Assembly: GCA_963755085.1 (NCBI GenBank)
Contig: CAVWIN010000014.1
Coordinates: forward strand, 248,001 to 312,000
Source: JACVRM01 sp963755085
Lineage (GTDB): Bacteria > Actinomycetota > Thermoleophilia > Gaiellales > Gaiellaceae
Direction: 5' to 3'
Length of the DNA stretch: 64,000 nt
The notes beneath the pieces were generated by a model. It was not told the DNA's origin, ran no database searches, and saw only the letters and a list, made by a program, of their open reading frames with translations. Made by a program: the position numbers and the translations under genes. Below are positions 1 to 8,654 of this stretch, piece after piece. Every line of letters begins with the position of its first letter. Within the stretch, counting starts at the first letter, position 1.

Positions 1-555
1 CTCCTGCCCTACGCCGATACGTCGCCGGTGCTGGTGCGGCCGGCGAACATGTCGCGCCACGCCCCGGGCCGCGGGCTGACGGTGGTGCCCGCCCGCGACG
101 GGACGCCCGTGGCCGTCATCAACGTGATGGGGAAGCTCTACCTCGACATCGCCGTCGGCCCGTTCGAGATCATCGACGAGCTCGTCGACGAGGCGCGCGC
201 GGCGACGCCCGTCGTGATCGTCGACATCCACGCCGAGGCGACGAGCGAGAAGGTGGCGATGGCCCGCTGGCTCGACGGCCGCGTCACCGCCGTGATCGGC
301 ACGCACACACACGTGCAGACGAACGACGCCCGCGTGCTCCCGGGCGGGACGGCGGCGATCACCGACGCCGGCATGACCGGCCCGCACGACTCGGTGATCG
401 GCGTGAAGGCCGAGCTCGCGATCGAGCGCATGCGCACGGGCCTCCCGGTCCGGTTCGAGCCGGCAGACGGCGGCGTGCGCCTCGAGGGCCTGCTCGTCAC
501 CTGCAACTCGGACGGGCGGGCGACCGCCTGCGAGGCGATCAGGCGGGAGCTTTAG
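1..555 (+). CDS. ymdB: YmdB/TIGR00282-family metallophosphoesterase, 5' end outside the window
   Basis: The reading frame is open from base 1, so the start lies upstream; only the C-terminal ~184 residues are seen. The segment VVIVDIHAEATSEK, followed by a VIGTHTHVQTND metal-binding stretch and an ITDAGMTGPHDSVIG block, is the conserved C-terminal half of the YmdB family (dimetal 2',3'-cyclic-nucleotide phosphodiesterases of about 260 residues). In other bacteria the gene usually follows rny (RNase Y), which cannot be checked here. The 3' end overlaps the convergent membrane glycosyltransferase gene by 17 bases. Family assignment is firm; the cellular substrate is not known from sequence. Confidence 0.9.
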   Translation, partial: LLPYADTSPVLVRPANMSRHAPGRGLTVVPARDGTPVAVINVMGKLYLDIAVGPFEIIDELVDEARAATPVVIVDIHAEATSEKVAMARWLDGRVTAVIGTHTHVQTNDARVLPGGTAAITDAGMTGPHDSVIGVKAELAIERMRTGLPVRFEPADGGVRLEGLLVTCNSDGRATACEAIRREL

Positions 556-3541
556 CCGGCTCCGCGGCCGGCGCCCGTCGCAGGGCGAGCTCTCGAACCG
601 GCAGCACGAGCACGGCGATGATCGCAAGCAGCATGAGATCGCGCGTGAAGACAAGCCACGATGCCGTCGTCGCGTAGTCGTTGACGAGCGCCCAGTAGCG
701 CGTCGGGAACCAGAACTGCGTCAGCACGAGCGCGAGCCCGAGCAGCGAGCTCGCGATCAATCCGCGCCGGCCGGCGACCAGCGGGACGAGCGGGATCAGC
801 CAGATCAGGAACTGCGGCGACAGCACCTTGCCGAGCACGATGAAGGCGCACACCGTCGCCGCGAAGTAGCGGACGAGCCGCTCGCGGTCGGCGGGGCCGC
901 GGGCGAAGGAGACCCACAGCGCGACGACGACGGCGAGCTGAAGGAGCAGCATCACCACCGCGAGCACGTCGGCGCCCGTCCCGGACAGGTTCTGCGAGCC
1001 GGCGTTCGAGGCCGTGTGGAGCCCGATCCCGGTCAGCTGGTGGGCGGCGAGCAGAACGGCGGCGCCGAGGCTTTCGACCTGCAGCCCCCGGGTCGCATGC
1101 AGCGTGACCGTGTTCCACATGCCGCCCGGTGAGAGCACGAAGAACGGGAGGACGATGACCAGCAGCGTGCCGGCGGAGACGGCCGCGCAGCGGATCGCCT
1201 CCGTCCGTCCGTGCCGTCGCCACGTGTAGGCGACCGCGATCGGTATGAGGACGAGCGGGAAGACCTTGGCCGCGGCGCCGAGCCCGAGCAGGCCGGCGCC
1301 GATGCGGTCCCGTCCGAGCAGCAGGGCGGCGAGTGCGGCCACCGTCAGCGCGGCCGGCAGGTAGTCGAACCGGGTGCGGACGACCGACCCGAGCAGGAGC
1401 GGGGCGAGGGCGGCAAACGCGAGCGCCGCCACCAGCGGCGGCCCGCGGCGCCCGAGCGCGCGCAGGCAGACCAGCATCGCCCCGAGCGCGGCGAGCGCGC
1501 AGAACAGCATCGAGCCGTCGAACACGTTCCTGTAGCCGGCGCTGCCGTTGCCGATCGTCGGCAGCAGGAAGGCGGGGAGCGCGGCCGGCGGATACTCGAG
1601 GTGGAAGTCGCGATACGGGATCTGGCCCGCGGCCATCGCGCGCCCGTAGCCCTCGTAGACCGGCACGTCGGTGATGACGATCCGGTTCCAGATGCTGAAG
1701 TGGAGCAGCGTCCACGAGAAGAGCAGCAGCACGACCGCCCCGGCGCCGACAAGCACGGTTCGGCGCTCGGTCGCCTCGCGCGGCAGCCAGGCGGGGACCT
1801 CCGACCGCGTCAGCGCCGCCGGCGCGAGCACGGCGAATGCGACGAAGGGCAGGAACCACGGGATGTAGAGGTAGAACCAGTGGATCAGGACGAACTCGAA
1901 CCCGATCAGCAGCGCGCCCGTCAACGCCGCGAGCTGGAGCGGGCTCTTGCGCTTCGGGACGAACGCGAAGACGACGGCGGCGATGACCACGACGGCCGTC
2001 AGCAGCTTGCGCAGCCAGGCGAGATTGGGGATCCCATGCGCGTGGTACTGGCCCCAGTCCCACAGCGAGAACGGAGAGTGGCGGTCGAACTGGGACACGA
2101 AGGTGCGGTCCCAGAAGACGCGCACCTCGTGCAGCGGGTGCGGCTCGAGGAACAGGATCCAGAACGCCGCCAGCGTCGTCAGCGCGAAGGCCGCGGCGAA
2201 CAGGAGGATCGGCCGTGGCCGGCGGATTCCGTCCGGATACGTGGCCCAGAGCGGCACGACGATCAGCGCTGCCATCTTCGTCCACGACGCGAGCGCCGAT
2301 CCCACGCCGCGACCGGAAGGCGAGGACGCCGCCCAGAAGCCGAAGATCAGGAACGCCGGCATGATCGCGTCGTTCGTGTTCGCGTTCGACGCGTACTCGG
2401 TGAACGGGTAGGCCGCCCACGCGAATGGGAGCGTCACCGCCAGCCGCCAGCCGCCGAAGCGGCGCCCGACGAGCAGCAGGCCGAGCATGGCGATGATGTC
2501 CCAGAGGATGCTAGTGAAGTGGGCCGCGGGTAAGTCGTCCCAGCGCCCGGGCCAGCCGAAGATCCAGAAGCCGGGCAGGTAGGCCTGGTAGGAGACGGGG
2601 CCGTACGTGTCGCCCGTCTCGTTCGCAGTCTCGCAGCGCCCGTTCGTCTGGACGCGGTCGCGGACCGCGCCGTCGGCATTCGTGGCGCCGCACTTCGGGA
2701 GGTCGTCCTCGATCGGCATGTGCCCGTAGGGCGCGTTGCCGGTCGCGATGCGCTGCGCGCCGATCACCCCCGCGTAGCCGACGTCGATCACGTTGGAGGT
2801 CTCCGTGTTGAGCCCCACGCGGAACCCGACGAGGAAGATCGTCGCGGCAGCGAGCAGCCAGATCGGCCAGACGGGCGCCGATGCACGCACGGGTCTGCCC
2901 CTGAAGCCGATCCAGACCATGCGCCCGATCAGGTAGGCCATCGGCGGGTAGGCGAGCGGCACGCTGGCGAAGACGTCGCCGTTGTTGTAGTAGGCGAGCG
3001 AGACGCCGAACGAGAGCAGGACGAGCAGGTCGAGGTTCCGCATCGACAACGGGCGGCGGAGGTTCGCGAGGCCGAGGAAGAAGATTGCGGAGAGCGCCAG
3101 CCAGATCCACGGCTTGTTCAGCTCCTTGCCACCGAATGCGCCCGGGTAGCCGCGCGCCATCGACCATGCCACCTGCGGCCCGGTCCAGGCCTCGATGACG
3201 CTCTTCGACGCGTCGTCGACGCGGCCGCGCGCGATCTCGCCCGCCGCGCCCCACCAGACGTGCACCGTCCACGAGCCGTCGCTCGCCGTGAAGGTCGCGT
3301 CCGTCGTGCGGCCCTTCTGCGGGTAGCGGTTCAGCCAGTCGTGGATCTTGTGGTTGCGGAGGAAGATCGCCGTCGCGCCGGCCGCGGTCAGGTGCTGCTG
3401 CTGCTGTGCGACGAACGGCGCGAACGGCGTCTGGACGATGCGGCCGTGCGTGTCGTAGACCGGCGCGGTCGGCGTCGCGCTCAGCGCGGCCGGCGCGAGC
3501 GCGAGCACGATCAGCGACGCGGCGAGGAGCGTCCGGCGCAC
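539..3541 (-). CDS. Large polytopic membrane protein with two GT-C/GT87-like halves (DUF2029)
   Basis: About 1000 residues. The GTG at 3541 is chosen because it opens a signal-like segment (RRTLLAASLIVLALAP); the frame runs further upstream only through the overlapping GtrA gene. Residues ~25-130 look extracytoplasmic, then many membrane spans follow. The C-terminal half has the GT87 hallmark RDFHLEYPPAALPAFL. The N-terminal half carries an analogous loop (DTYGPVSYQAYLPGFWIFG) after its own AYPPMAY-type region. GT87 enzymes are polyprenyl-phosphate-sugar-dependent glycosyltransferases of the cytoplasmic membrane (e.g. mannosyltransferase PimE), normally ~400-450 residues, so this looks like a duplication/fusion. 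It follows gtrA by 42 bases, consistent with lipid-linked sugar transfer. Donor and acceptor are unknown. Confidence 0.75.
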   Translation of the reverse strand: MRRTLLAASLIVLALAPAALSATPTAPVYDTHGRIVQTPFAPFVAQQQQHLTAAGATAIFLRNHKIHDWLNRYPQKGRTTDATFTASDGSWTVHVWWGAAGEIARGRVDDASKSVIEAWTGPQVAWSMARGYPGAFGGKELNKPWIWLALSAIFFLGLANLRRPLSMRNLDLLVLLSFGVSLAYYNNGDVFASVPLAYPPMAYLIGRMVWIGFRGRPVRASAPVWPIWLLAAATIFLVGFRVGLNTETSNVIDVGYAGVIGAQRIATGNAPYGHMPIEDDLPKCGATNADGAVRDRVQTNGRCETANETGDTYGPVSYQAYLPGFWIFGWPGRWDDLPAAHFTSILWDIIAMLGLLLVGRRFGGWRLAVTLPFAWAAYPFTEYASNANTNDAIMPAFLIFGFWAASSPSGRGVGSALASWTKMAALIVVPLWATYPDGIRRPRPILLFAAAFALTTLAAFWILFLEPHPLHEVRVFWDRTFVSQFDRHSPFSLWDWGQYHAHGIPNLAWLRKLLTAVVVIAAVVFAFVPKRKSPLQLAALTGALLIGFEFVLIHWFYLYIPWFLPFVAFAVLAPAALTRSEVPAWLPREATERRTVLVGAGAVVLLLFSWTLLHFSIWNRIVITDVPVYEGYGRAMAAGQIPYRDFHLEYPPAALPAFLLPTIGNGSAGYRNVFDGSMLFCALAALGAMLVCLRALGRRGPPLVAALAFAALAPLLLGSVVRTRFDYLPAALTVAALAALLLGRDRIGAGLLGLGAAAKVFPLVLIPIAVAYTWRRHGRTEAIRCAAVSAGTLLVIVLPFFVLSPGGMWNTVTLHATRGLQVESLGAAVLLAAHQLTGIGLHTASNAGSQNLSGTGADVLAVVMLLLQLAVVVALWVSFARGPADRERLVRYFAATVCAFIVLGKVLSPQFLIWLIPLVPLVAGRRGLIASSLLGLALVLTQFWFPTRYWALVNDYATTASWLVFTRDLMLLAIIAVLVLPVRELALRRAPAAEPAKAPA

Positions 3542-3582
3542 GCGGGCAGGGTGCCTGCTCGTGCGGCGCGCTGCCGGTGCGC

Positions 3583-4080
3583 TCAGGTGCCGGGCCGGCG
3601 GACGCGGAACGACCAGAGCTTGTTGCCGATGAAGTTCACCGGCGTGACGAGCACGATCGCGATTGCCTGCGCGACGAGCTTCCCGAGCCCGAACCCGATC
3701 AGGAGGTGCAGGCAGAGCAGGTTCGCGCCGAGCGCGAGCAGCGAGACGACGAGGAACCTCGCCCCCTGCGCCCCGACGTGGCCGCGCTGACCCCTGAACG
3801 TCCACTGACGGTTCCATATGTAGTTGTTCGTCACCGCAACGAGGAAGGAACACACCGCGGCGAGCAGATAGTGGACGCCTGCGTTGATGAGCAGCCAGTA
3901 GACGCCGAGGTTGATGACGTAGCCGATTGCGCCGACCGCGCAGAACTTGCCGAGCTGCACCCAGTTGTGCGGCTGCCGGAGCGCGTGCGCAGCGCGCCGC
4001 CGGCCGGCGAGGGCTGGTGTGGCCGCGACTGCCTCGCCCGATTCCACGGCGGCCGAGCCTAGCGGACGCGGATCGGTCAC
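3583..4080 (-). CDS. GtrA family membrane protein
   Basis: 165 residues with four predicted membrane helices. The signature KFCAVGAIGYVINLGVYWLL near residue 45 and the NNYIWNRQWTFR and NFIGNKLWSFR motifs after helices 2 and 4 are typical of GtrA proteins, proposed flippases or carriers for polyprenyl-linked glucose and other sugars. The GTG start overlaps the stop of the upstream pcm-like gene as GTGA, indicating translational coupling. The neighbouring GT-C-like glycosyltransferase fits the usual GtrA partnership in decorating extracellular polymers. The family is clear; the transported lipid-sugar is not determined. Confidence 0.9.
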   Translation of the reverse strand: MTDPRPLGSAAVESGEAVAATPALAGRRRAAHALRQPHNWVQLGKFCAVGAIGYVINLGVYWLLINAGVHYLLAAVCSFLVAVTNNYIWNRQWTFRGQRGHVGAQGARFLVVSLLALGANLLCLHLLIGFGLGKLVAQAIAIVLVTPVNFIGNKLWSFRVRRPGT

Positions 4081-4721
4081 AGCACCGGGCCTTCCCCGAT
4101 CAGCGGCACGAACCGGACGGGCGTCGTCCGCACGACCGCAGGCCCCTCGGGCGTCCGGACGACCAGCGAGAGCAGCTGGCCGGTGGGGTCTCCAAGTGGG
4201 ACGACGATGCGGCCCCGCATGACAAGCAGCTCGTAGAGCGCCTCGGGGAGCCCCGCCGTTGCGGCGGCAACCGCGATCGCGTCGAACGGCGCCTGGCCCG
4301 CCAACCCGAGCGTCGCGTCGGCGACGATGACCTTAACGTCGCCGTAACCCGCTGCGGCGAGGTTCTCCTGCGCCTGCGCCGCGAGCTCGGGGATGCGCTC
4401 GACCGACACGACCTCGGCCGCGAGCTCGTGGAGGACGCCCGCCTGGTAGCCCGAGCCCGTCCCGACGTCGAGCACGCGCTCCGTGCCGTGCAGCTCGAGC
4501 GTCTGTGCGATGAGCGCGACGATGTACGGCTGCGACATCGTCTGGCCGGCGGCGATCGGAAGGGCCGCGTCGTCGTAGGCGTGGGCACGCGCTGCAACAG
4601 GAAGGAAGGCTTCCCGGGGCACCCGCTCCATCGCGGCGAGCACGCGCTCGTCGGTGATGTCGCGGCTTCGCAGCTGCTCGGCAACCATCGTGCGCCGAGC
4701 CTCGGCGAAGTCAGGCGACAC
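4077..4721 (-). CDS. pcm: Protein-L-isoaspartate O-methyltransferase
   Basis: 214 residues with GTG start at 4721, which overlaps the preceding gene's stop by 11 bases; the frame upstream of this is a shadow of that gene. The N-terminal RRTMVAEQLRSRDITDERVL and SQPYIVALI segments and the SAM-binding loop VLDVGTGSGYQAGVL are diagnostic of PCMT, which methylates L-isoaspartyl residues in damaged proteins so that they can be repaired. Length matches the family (~210). It is the third gene of the minus-strand envelope operon; no functional link with its neighbours is evident beyond co-transcription. Confidence 0.92.
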   Translation of the reverse strand: MSPDFAEARRTMVAEQLRSRDITDERVLAAMERVPREAFLPVAARAHAYDDAALPIAAGQTMSQPYIVALIAQTLELHGTERVLDVGTGSGYQAGVLHELAAEVVSVERIPELAAQAQENLAAAGYGDVKVIVADATLGLAGQAPFDAIAVAAATAGLPEALYELLVMRGRIVVPLGDPTGQLLSLVVRTPEGPAVVRTTPVRFVPLIGEGPVL

Positions 4722-6084
4722 GGGCGGCCGCCGCGGCCTCGACCCCGAGGCGGCGCGCGACGAACGGCGCGATGTCGACGATGCGCGCTGGCGGCGGGCC
4801 GGCGCCGACCGAGAGCATCGGCACCTCCGAGTCGCCTGCGAGGAGCGAACCATGGCTCCCGCCGCCGACGTGCAGGCGGCCGCCGATGTCCGCGAACTCG
4901 CAGCCCTCGGCCGCGCTGGCGAGCACCTCGCCTGCGCGCGGGCTGGCGAGCGCCTCCCAGACGCGCTCGAGGCCGTTCGGGTCGGCGAGCAGCCCCTCGT
5001 CGCCCGAGGTCTCCCAGGCCCCGTCACCGTCGGGCCGGAACCGGAGCTCCTCGCCCTGGCGTCGGACGACGGCCTCCTCGCCTGCGCGGAAGAGGACGGC
5101 GTCGACCGCCGGATCGCGCTCGAGGCGGGCCGCGACCTCCTCGACGCCGATACGGGCGCCGGTTAGGCGGTAGACCTGAGCGAAGCGGTTCGAGGCGGCG
5201 ACGAAGAGCTCGGCGTCGTAGTGCGGGCCGCGCGACGAGAGCAGCGGCAGGTCGGCGAACGCGCGCTCGAGCTGCACGCCCTCGCGCACGCCCGTCTGGC
5301 CGTGATCGGAGCACAGGATCATCTCGTAGCGCTCGAGGAAGGCGTCGCCGCCGCCCGCCGCCTCGAGCAGCGCCCCGACCGCCGCGTCGCTGCGGGCGAG
5401 CGCCTCCTCCGTACCCCTGGGGCCGCGGGCGTGGGAGGCGAAGTCGTAGTCGGGCAGGTAGTAGACGAGAAAGTCGAAGCCGTCGCGGGTGACGAGCCAG
5501 CGACCGACCGCCGCAGCGTACGCGTCGATGGAGCCGAGCGAGCGGTCGCGCACGGCGAGCGGCGCGCCGGTGCGGTCGGACTCGAAGAGGCTGTAGTAGA
5601 AGAAGCGCGACGGCCCCTCGACCGCGGGGACGATCGACCCGAGCGTCGAGCGGTGGACGACCGGGCCGCGATAGACGGTGAAGTTCACGGCCGCAGTCGT
5701 CAGCCCGGCGCCTTCGAGCGTCTCGAAGATCGTCGGCGTCTCGCGCGAGAGGTGGTCGCGGTTCATCGTGATGACCGCGTCCCGGATTGCCTGCCGCGAC
5801 CCGACGGCCCGGATGGCGGCGAACGAGGAGCCGTACTCGACGATGCGGCCGTGCTCGCGGTCGTACCAGACAAGGCCGGGGATGCCGTGCTGCGACGGAT
5901 GCGCACCCGTCGCGATCGAGGCGAGGCAGACGGGCGTCAGCGAGGGAAAGGTCGAGACGCCGCGCCGGTACTCGCCGTGCTCGGCGAGGAACGAGAGCGC
6001 CGGTGCGGTGCCGCGCTCCACCGCGTCCTCGAAGACCTGCGGCGTGAGGCCGTCGATGACGACGAGGACGACTTTGCGGCTCAC
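4711..6084 (-). CDS. Alkaline-phosphatase-superfamily phosphodiesterase/nucleotide pyrophosphatase
   Basis: 457 residues. The N-terminal VVLVVIDGLTP supplies the first metal-binding Asp, and the STFPSLTPVCLASIATG segment contains the likely Thr nucleophile. HPSQHGIPG, DFASHARGP, CSDHGQTG and a C-terminal GGGSHG supply the remaining metal ligands of type I phosphodiesterases/nucleotide pyrophosphatases. The GTG start overlaps the stop of the upstream small membrane protein gene by 4 bases (GTGA). There is no obvious signal peptide, so location is uncertain, although the membrane and glycolipid genes around it suggest envelope work such as hydrolysis of a lipid or sugar phosphodiester. Superfamily is certain, substrate is not. 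Confidence 0.85.
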   Translation of the reverse strand: MSRKVVLVVIDGLTPQVFEDAVERGTAPALSFLAEHGEYRRGVSTFPSLTPVCLASIATGAHPSQHGIPGLVWYDREHGRIVEYGSSFAAIRAVGSRQAIRDAVITMNRDHLSRETPTIFETLEGAGLTTAAVNFTVYRGPVVHRSTLGSIVPAVEGPSRFFYYSLFESDRTGAPLAVRDRSLGSIDAYAAAVGRWLVTRDGFDFLVYYLPDYDFASHARGPRGTEEALARSDAAVGALLEAAGGGDAFLERYEMILCSDHGQTGVREGVQLERAFADLPLLSSRGPHYDAELFVAASNRFAQVYRLTGARIGVEEVAARLERDPAVDAVLFRAGEEAVVRRQGEELRFRPDGDGAWETSGDEGLLADPNGLERVWEALASPRAGEVLASAAEGCEFADIGGRLHVGGGSHGSLLAGDSEVPMLSVGAGPPPARIVDIAPFVARRLGVEAAAAARVA

Positions 6085-6494
6085 GCCAGGGAGCGGAGCC
6101 CCGCGTACCGCCGGCCGCCCCGCCGCCGGACGAGCAGGGCGAGCACGGGCAGTGCGATCGCCTCGAGGTAGCCGACGACCGGGATGAGCGCGAGCGCGGC
6201 GCCCACGAGGCCGATCAGCGTGGCGAGCACGGCGGTTCCGCTTCGCGTGCCGCCCCGCGCGAGCGCGCCGCGGACGAGCGGACCGGCGCCCGCACCGCCG
6301 AGCAGCCCGCCGATCGCCCCGGCGACCGCCTCGGCCGTCCCCGAGAGCCCGAGCCCGAGCAGCAGGCCGATCACCGCGGCGATCGCCGCCGGCAGCGCGA
6401 AGCCGCCGCGCGTGCCCGCGAGCCAGCCCGCGAGCACGACGCCGATGCTCGCACCGAGCCCGAGGAACAGGCCGACGAGGTACAGCGTGTGCAC
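6081..6494 (-). CDS. Small hydrophobic membrane protein of unknown function
   Basis: 137 residues, mostly hydrophobic and Gly/Ala rich, with about four predicted membrane helices and a basic C-terminus. The GTG at 6494 is preferred because it immediately precedes the first membrane helix (HTLYLVGLFLGLG); upstream extension has no membrane character and enters the promoter region of the divergent CHRD gene. It is the promoter-proximal gene of the minus-strand operon and overlaps the phosphodiesterase start by 4 bases. I do not recognise a named family. Confidence 0.65.
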   Translation of the reverse strand: MHTLYLVGLFLGLGASIGVVLAGWLAGTRGGFALPAAIAAVIGLLLGLGLSGTAEAVAGAIGGLLGGAGAGPLVRGALARGGTRSGTAVLATLIGLVGAALALIPVVGYLEAIALPVLALLVRRRGGRRYAGLRSLA

Positions 6495-6586
6495 GCCGGC
6501 CAGTGTAGAGACGCGCCGTTTCGGGGAATCCGAACGGCGCCACCCGACGTAGGGTTGGCCACAACCCCGAAGGGAGGAGGAAGCAC

Positions 6587-7132
6587 ATGCGCAAGACCCT
6601 GTGGGTCGCCGCGGCCGTGGTGGTCGTCGGTGTCCTCGGCTCGGCGACGTTCGCGCTGGCACACGGAGGCGGGAAAGACATCAAGGCCGACCAGCTGAAC
6701 GGCTACAACGAAACGCCGACCCTGTCCACCGACTCGACCGGATCCTTCAAGGCGAAGATAGACGACAAGGGACAGACGATCACCTACACGCTGTCGTACA
6801 GCGGGCTCGAGGGCGACGTGCTGATGGCGCACATCCACATTGGCCGGCCCGCGATCGCCGGAGGGATCATGGCCTGGCTGTGCCAGACGACCACGAAGCC
6901 GTCGCCGTCGGCCGGCACGCCGACGTGCCCGCAATCGGGCACGGTGTCCGGCACGCTGACCCCGGCGAGCGTCCAGGCAGTTCCCACGCAGGACGTCGCG
7001 GCCGGCAACTGGCAGGAGTTCGTCGACGCGATCCGCAACCAGGCCGCGTACGCAAACGTGCACACAACGAAGTTCCCGGCCGGCGAGATCCGCGCCCAGG
7101 TGCGGACCGGCGGCGAGGGGCACAACCACTAG
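6587..7132 (+). CDS. Secreted CHRD-domain protein
   Basis: 181 residues: an N-terminal signal peptide (residues ~1-25, ending FALAHG) followed by one CHRD domain. ADQLNGYNETPTLSTDSTG at the start, the HIHIGRPAIAGGIMAWLC core, and the C-terminal NVHTTKFPAGEIRAQV motif are characteristic of bacterial CHRD proteins, named after chordin; their function in bacteria is not established. ATG 6587 has a strong Shine-Dalgarno (GGGAGGAGG) 6 bases upstream. It stands alone, divergent from the envelope operon, and ends at a clear intrinsic terminator. Confidence 0.92.
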   Translation: MRKTLWVAAAVVVVGVLGSATFALAHGGGKDIKADQLNGYNETPTLSTDSTGSFKAKIDDKGQTITYTLSYSGLEGDVLMAHIHIGRPAIAGGIMAWLCQTTTKPSPSAGTPTCPQSGTVSGTLTPASVQAVPTQDVAAGNWQEFVDAIRNQAAYANVHTTKFPAGEIRAQVRTGGEGHNH

Positions 7133-7145
7133 GGGATGAGTTGGG

Positions 7146-7168
7146 GGGCCCGGGCAACCGGGCCCTTT
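7146..7168 (+). terminator. Intrinsic terminator after the CHRD gene
   Basis: An 8-bp GC stem (GGGCCCGG/CCGGGCCC) with a GCAA tetraloop is followed by TTT. It lies 14 bases after the CHRD stop and touches the stop codon of the convergent E2 gene, so it may serve both directions. Confidence 0.85.
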
Positions 7169-8253
7169 CACTCCTCGAGCCGCCGGATGACGTCGAGCCC
7201 GAAGGCGGCCGCGCGCGCTCCGTCGACCACGCGGTGGTCGAACGTGACCGCGACGTAGGCGACCGGCGCGACCGTCACCTGACCGTCGCGGACGACCGGG
7301 CGGTCGGCGATGCGGCCGACACTGAGGATCGCCACCTCCGGGTGGTTCACGATCGGCGTCTGGAAGAGACCGGCGAGCTTGCCGGCGCTCGTGAGGGTGA
7401 ACGTCGAGCCGCGGAGCTCCTCGGGCGCGAGCGTGCCTGCGCGAGCGCCCTCGGCGAGCCGGCGAACGTCGGCGTCGAGCTCGTCCACCGAGCGGTGGTC
7501 GCAGCCGCGGACGACCGGGACGACGAGGCCGGCATCCGTCTGGACGGCGACGCCGAGGTCGTAGTGGTCGAGGTAGAAGATCGCGTCGCCGTCGAAGCGC
7601 GCGTTCAGCTCCGGGAACTCCTTCAGCGAGAGCGCGCAGGCCTTGAGCAGCGAGGCGACGAGGCGGCCCAGGTCGACCTTCGAGAAGTTGCACTCCTCGA
7701 CCCACGTGACCGGCGCCACCTCGCGGTGCGCGCGGGCCATGTGCTCGGCAATCAGGCGGCGGACGCCGCGGAGCGGCACCCGGGCCGCGGGCTTATCGCC
7801 CGCGGCTAGTCGGACGTCGTCCTCCGTGATGCGGCCGCCTGGACCGCTGCCCGTAACGCTCGCGAGGTCGACTCCGCTTTCCTCGGCGATCCGGCGAACG
7901 AGCGGCGTGGCCTGCACCCGCCCTGGCGAGGGCTCGGTGGTTGGCGGCGCAGGCACCCTGACCGTTTCGCCCGCGTCGGCGAGCGACACGGTCGGCCCGT
8001 CGCCGGGCGAAACGGTCGCGTCCCCGATCACCACGATGACCGTCCCGACGGGGACGACATCGCCCTCCTGGGCCAGGATCCGCGCCACGGGCCCGGCGGC
8101 GGGCGACGGGATCTCGACCGTCGTCTTGTCGGTCTGTACCTCGACAAGCGGGTCGTCCTCGGCGATGACCTGGCCCTCCTTGACGAGCCAGCGGGCGATC
8201 TCGCCCTCGGTGAGGCCCTCGCCCAGGTCGGGCAGCTTGAACTCATATGCCAC
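7168..8253 (-). CDS. Dihydrolipoamide acyltransferase (E2) of a 2-oxo acid dehydrogenase complex
   Basis: 361 residues. The lipoyl domain is at ~1-76, with FKLPDLGEGLTEGEIARWLV and the lipoylated Lys in VQTDKTTVEIPSP. A short linker leads to a peripheral-subunit-binding domain (ATPLVRRIAEESGVDLASV, ending GPGGRITEDD). The catalytic domain ends with the active-site motif FDHRVVDGA. A single lipoyl domain and the E1 alpha/beta genes upstream fit a pyruvate or branched-chain type complex; substrate cannot be fixed from sequence. The GTG start has no good Shine-Dalgarno, but a TAGGTT box lies 8 bases upstream (8262-8267), suggesting an extra leaderless transcript. No E3 gene is in the window. Confidence 0.93.
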   Translation of the reverse strand: MAYEFKLPDLGEGLTEGEIARWLVKEGQVIAEDDPLVEVQTDKTTVEIPSPAAGPVARILAQEGDVVPVGTVIVVIGDATVSPGDGPTVSLADAGETVRVPAPPTTEPSPGRVQATPLVRRIAEESGVDLASVTGSGPGGRITEDDVRLAAGDKPAARVPLRGVRRLIAEHMARAHREVAPVTWVEECNFSKVDLGRLVASLLKACALSLKEFPELNARFDGDAIFYLDHYDLGVAVQTDAGLVVPVVRGCDHRSVDELDADVRRLAEGARAGTLAPEELRGSTFTLTSAGKLAGLFQTPIVNHPEVAILSVGRIADRPVVRDGQVTVAPVAYVAVTFDHRVVDGARAAAFGLDVIRRLEE

Positions 8254-8264
8254 GGCGCGGAAAC

Positions 8265-8654
8265 CTAGCTGCGGGGGCGCCCCACCCAGGCGTCTGGCGG
8301 CACGATCAAGACACGCAGCCCGCCCTCGACCCGCCACAGCGACACCGCCTGCTCGTCACCGGCGAGCTCGGCGGCCGTCTCGCGCGGGACGTAGCCGGCC
8401 TGGAGCGTCCGCTCCTCGTTCCAGATGCCGACGGCGTTGGGATCGTGCTCGTTGTCCGGCTCGGGGACAAGCGCGAGCCGCCGCCCCGGGTCGAAGGACG
8501 CCTGCGCGAATGTGTCGGGCCGGAAGGTCACACCCGCGACCGGAACGACGCGGATGCGCTCGTCCTCCCAGCGCACCGGCTCGCCGGTGGCCGCGTCGCG
8601 CAGGAAGTAGCCTCCGCCGCCGCGCTCGAGCCAGAGGCGGAGACGCTCCGTCAC
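8265..8654 (-). CDS. Stand-alone HIRAN-domain protein
   Basis: 129 residues. The block FDPGRRLALVPEPDNEHDPN, followed by AVGIWNEE and AGYVPRETA, is the HIRAN signature (the D-x-x-N-x-x-D-P-N-A-V core and GY-x-P core). HIRAN domains are found in HLTF/RAD5-type helicases, where they bind 3' DNA ends, and also as small stand-alone bacterial proteins of unknown role. The first ~40 residues are acidic/basic with no recognised fold. The GTG start overlaps the previous stop as GTGA. Its position inside a 2-oxo acid dehydrogenase operon is odd. Confidence 0.8.
   Translation of the reverse strand: MTERLRLWLERGGGGYFLRDAATGEPVRWEDERIRVVPVAGVTFRPDTFAQASFDPGRRLALVPEPDNEHDPNAVGIWNEERTLQAGYVPRETAAELAGDEQAVSLWRVEGGLRVLIVPPDAWVGRPRS

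Noticed and set aside
1211..2533. A 440-codon plus-strand frame inside the GT-C gene
   Set aside because: Arg/Glu/Gln-rich shadow of a strongly hydrophobic membrane protein coded on the minus strand.
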